Shown here piece after piece: positions 63,142 through 63,417 of a stretch of DNA of 63,417 bases. Every line of letters starts with the position of its first letter. Within the stretch, counting starts at the first letter, position 1. This DNA is from Alistipes sp. (GTDB lineage Bacteria; Bacteroidota; Bacteroidia; Bacteroidales; Rikenellaceae), in the NCBI GenBank assembly GCA_017536555.1, contig JAFXHE010000018.1, positions 1 through 63,417 of the forward strand, read 5' to 3'. The notes beneath the pieces are model-generated. The model was not told where the DNA came from and ran no database searches. It worked only from the letters and a program-made list of their open reading frames with translations. The position numbers were made by a program, and so were the translations under genes.

Positions 63142-63417
63142 ATGAAGAGTATTAAGATATTGGCACTTGCTCTGTTGATGTTTGTAGCTTTGCCTTCGTG
63201 TAATGATGATAAGGGTGGTGGCAAGAATAGTGTCAGCGAGCTTCAGAAGAACATCGTTGGCGAGTGGCAGCTCACTGACTGGAATGGCGCAGCACAGCCC
63301 TTCGATGTATATGTAGACTTTAACGAGGATGGCTCATTTGAGATGTATCAGCGCGTATATGAGCTTAACTATGTCCTCTACACAGGCACATACTCTATCT
63401 CTGGCGATATTCTCACA
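63142..63417 (+). CDS. Lipocalin-like lipoprotein (partial, runs off the window)
   Basis: The first 92 codons are visible. Lipoprotein signal MKSIKILALALLMFVALPSC (Cys20), a short Gly/Lys linker, then NIVGEWQLTDWNG...VDFNEDGSFEMYQ and GTYSISGDILT, the G-x-W and paired strands of a lipocalin-like domain common in Bacteroidetes. It starts 29 bases after the protease stop and is probably co-transcribed with it. The end is not in the window. Confidence 0.75.
   Translation, partial: MKSIKILALALLMFVALPSCNDDKGGGKNSVSELQKNIVGEWQLTDWNGAAQPFDVYVDFNEDGSFEMYQRVYELNYVLYTGTYSISGDILT

Overview
The window looks like the chromosome of an anaerobic, fermentative gut Bacteroidales, most like Alistipes/Rikenellaceae; this is inferred from gene content and I did not place a species. 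Supporting signs are SusC/SusD and TonB-dependent receptors, many lipoproteins, DUF4493/PCMD surface proteins, Na+-NQR, pyruvate:ferredoxin oxidoreductase, a PPi-type phosphofructokinase, and promoters of the Bacteroidetes form TTG-N19-21-TAnnTTTG, which I located by eye in front of most operons. I saw no rRNA, tRNA, CRISPR array, transposase or integrase.

Layout. 1-2.0 kb: end of an nqr operon (nqrD end, nqrE, nqrF). 2.3-9.5 kb: cysteine hydrolase, a surface lipoprotein, PFOR, and a minus-strand orphan TonB-plug protein. 9.6-14.8 kb: PPi-PFK, then a methionine operon metY-metX-hom preceded by a previously unannotated Met-rich leader peptide. 15-18.2 kb: DUF4834 protein, MlaE/MlaF-like ABC transporter, GAPDH. 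18.6-21.4 kb: a 914-residue coiled-coil lipoprotein. 21.5-24.2 kb: recF/DUF721 on the minus strand, and a TPR protein with a degenerate lumazine synthase homologue on the plus strand. 24.5-29.3 kb: alpha/beta hydrolase, membrane-anchored MurF-like ligase, Ddl, radical SAM protein and DUF3127. 29.3-31.5 kb: prs, engB and a MazG-like pyrophosphohydrolase.

31.8-41.6 kb is a probable eight-gene surface locus: one fimbrillin-like lipoprotein, three DUF4493 lipoproteins (one carrying a PCMD domain), two paralogous beta-barrels and a second PCMD lipoprotein. 41.7-44.8 kb: a HAD phosphatase and a GH97 glycosidase. 44.8-48.6 kb is a patchwork island: two identical 55-bp terminator copies enclose gene debris, a lipoprotein and an AT-rich three-gene cassette (unknown, TerB-like, unknown). 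48.6-50.4 kb: GGGtGRT protein and a NifU-like partner. 50.6-63.4 kb: an Oar-like TonB receptor, then divergently a SusC/SusD/lipoprotein operon, a subtilisin-like lipoprotein and the start of a lipocalin-like lipoprotein, which together suggest peptide or protein capture.

The most unusual signals are the Met-rich leader upstream of metY; the AT-rich cassette between identical repeats; a dispersed family of 9-10 bp tandem repeats in intergenic gaps; a lumazine synthase homologue that has lost its active site; and three copies of a GGGGATGGCTA hairpin terminator with unrelated 7-nt loops.
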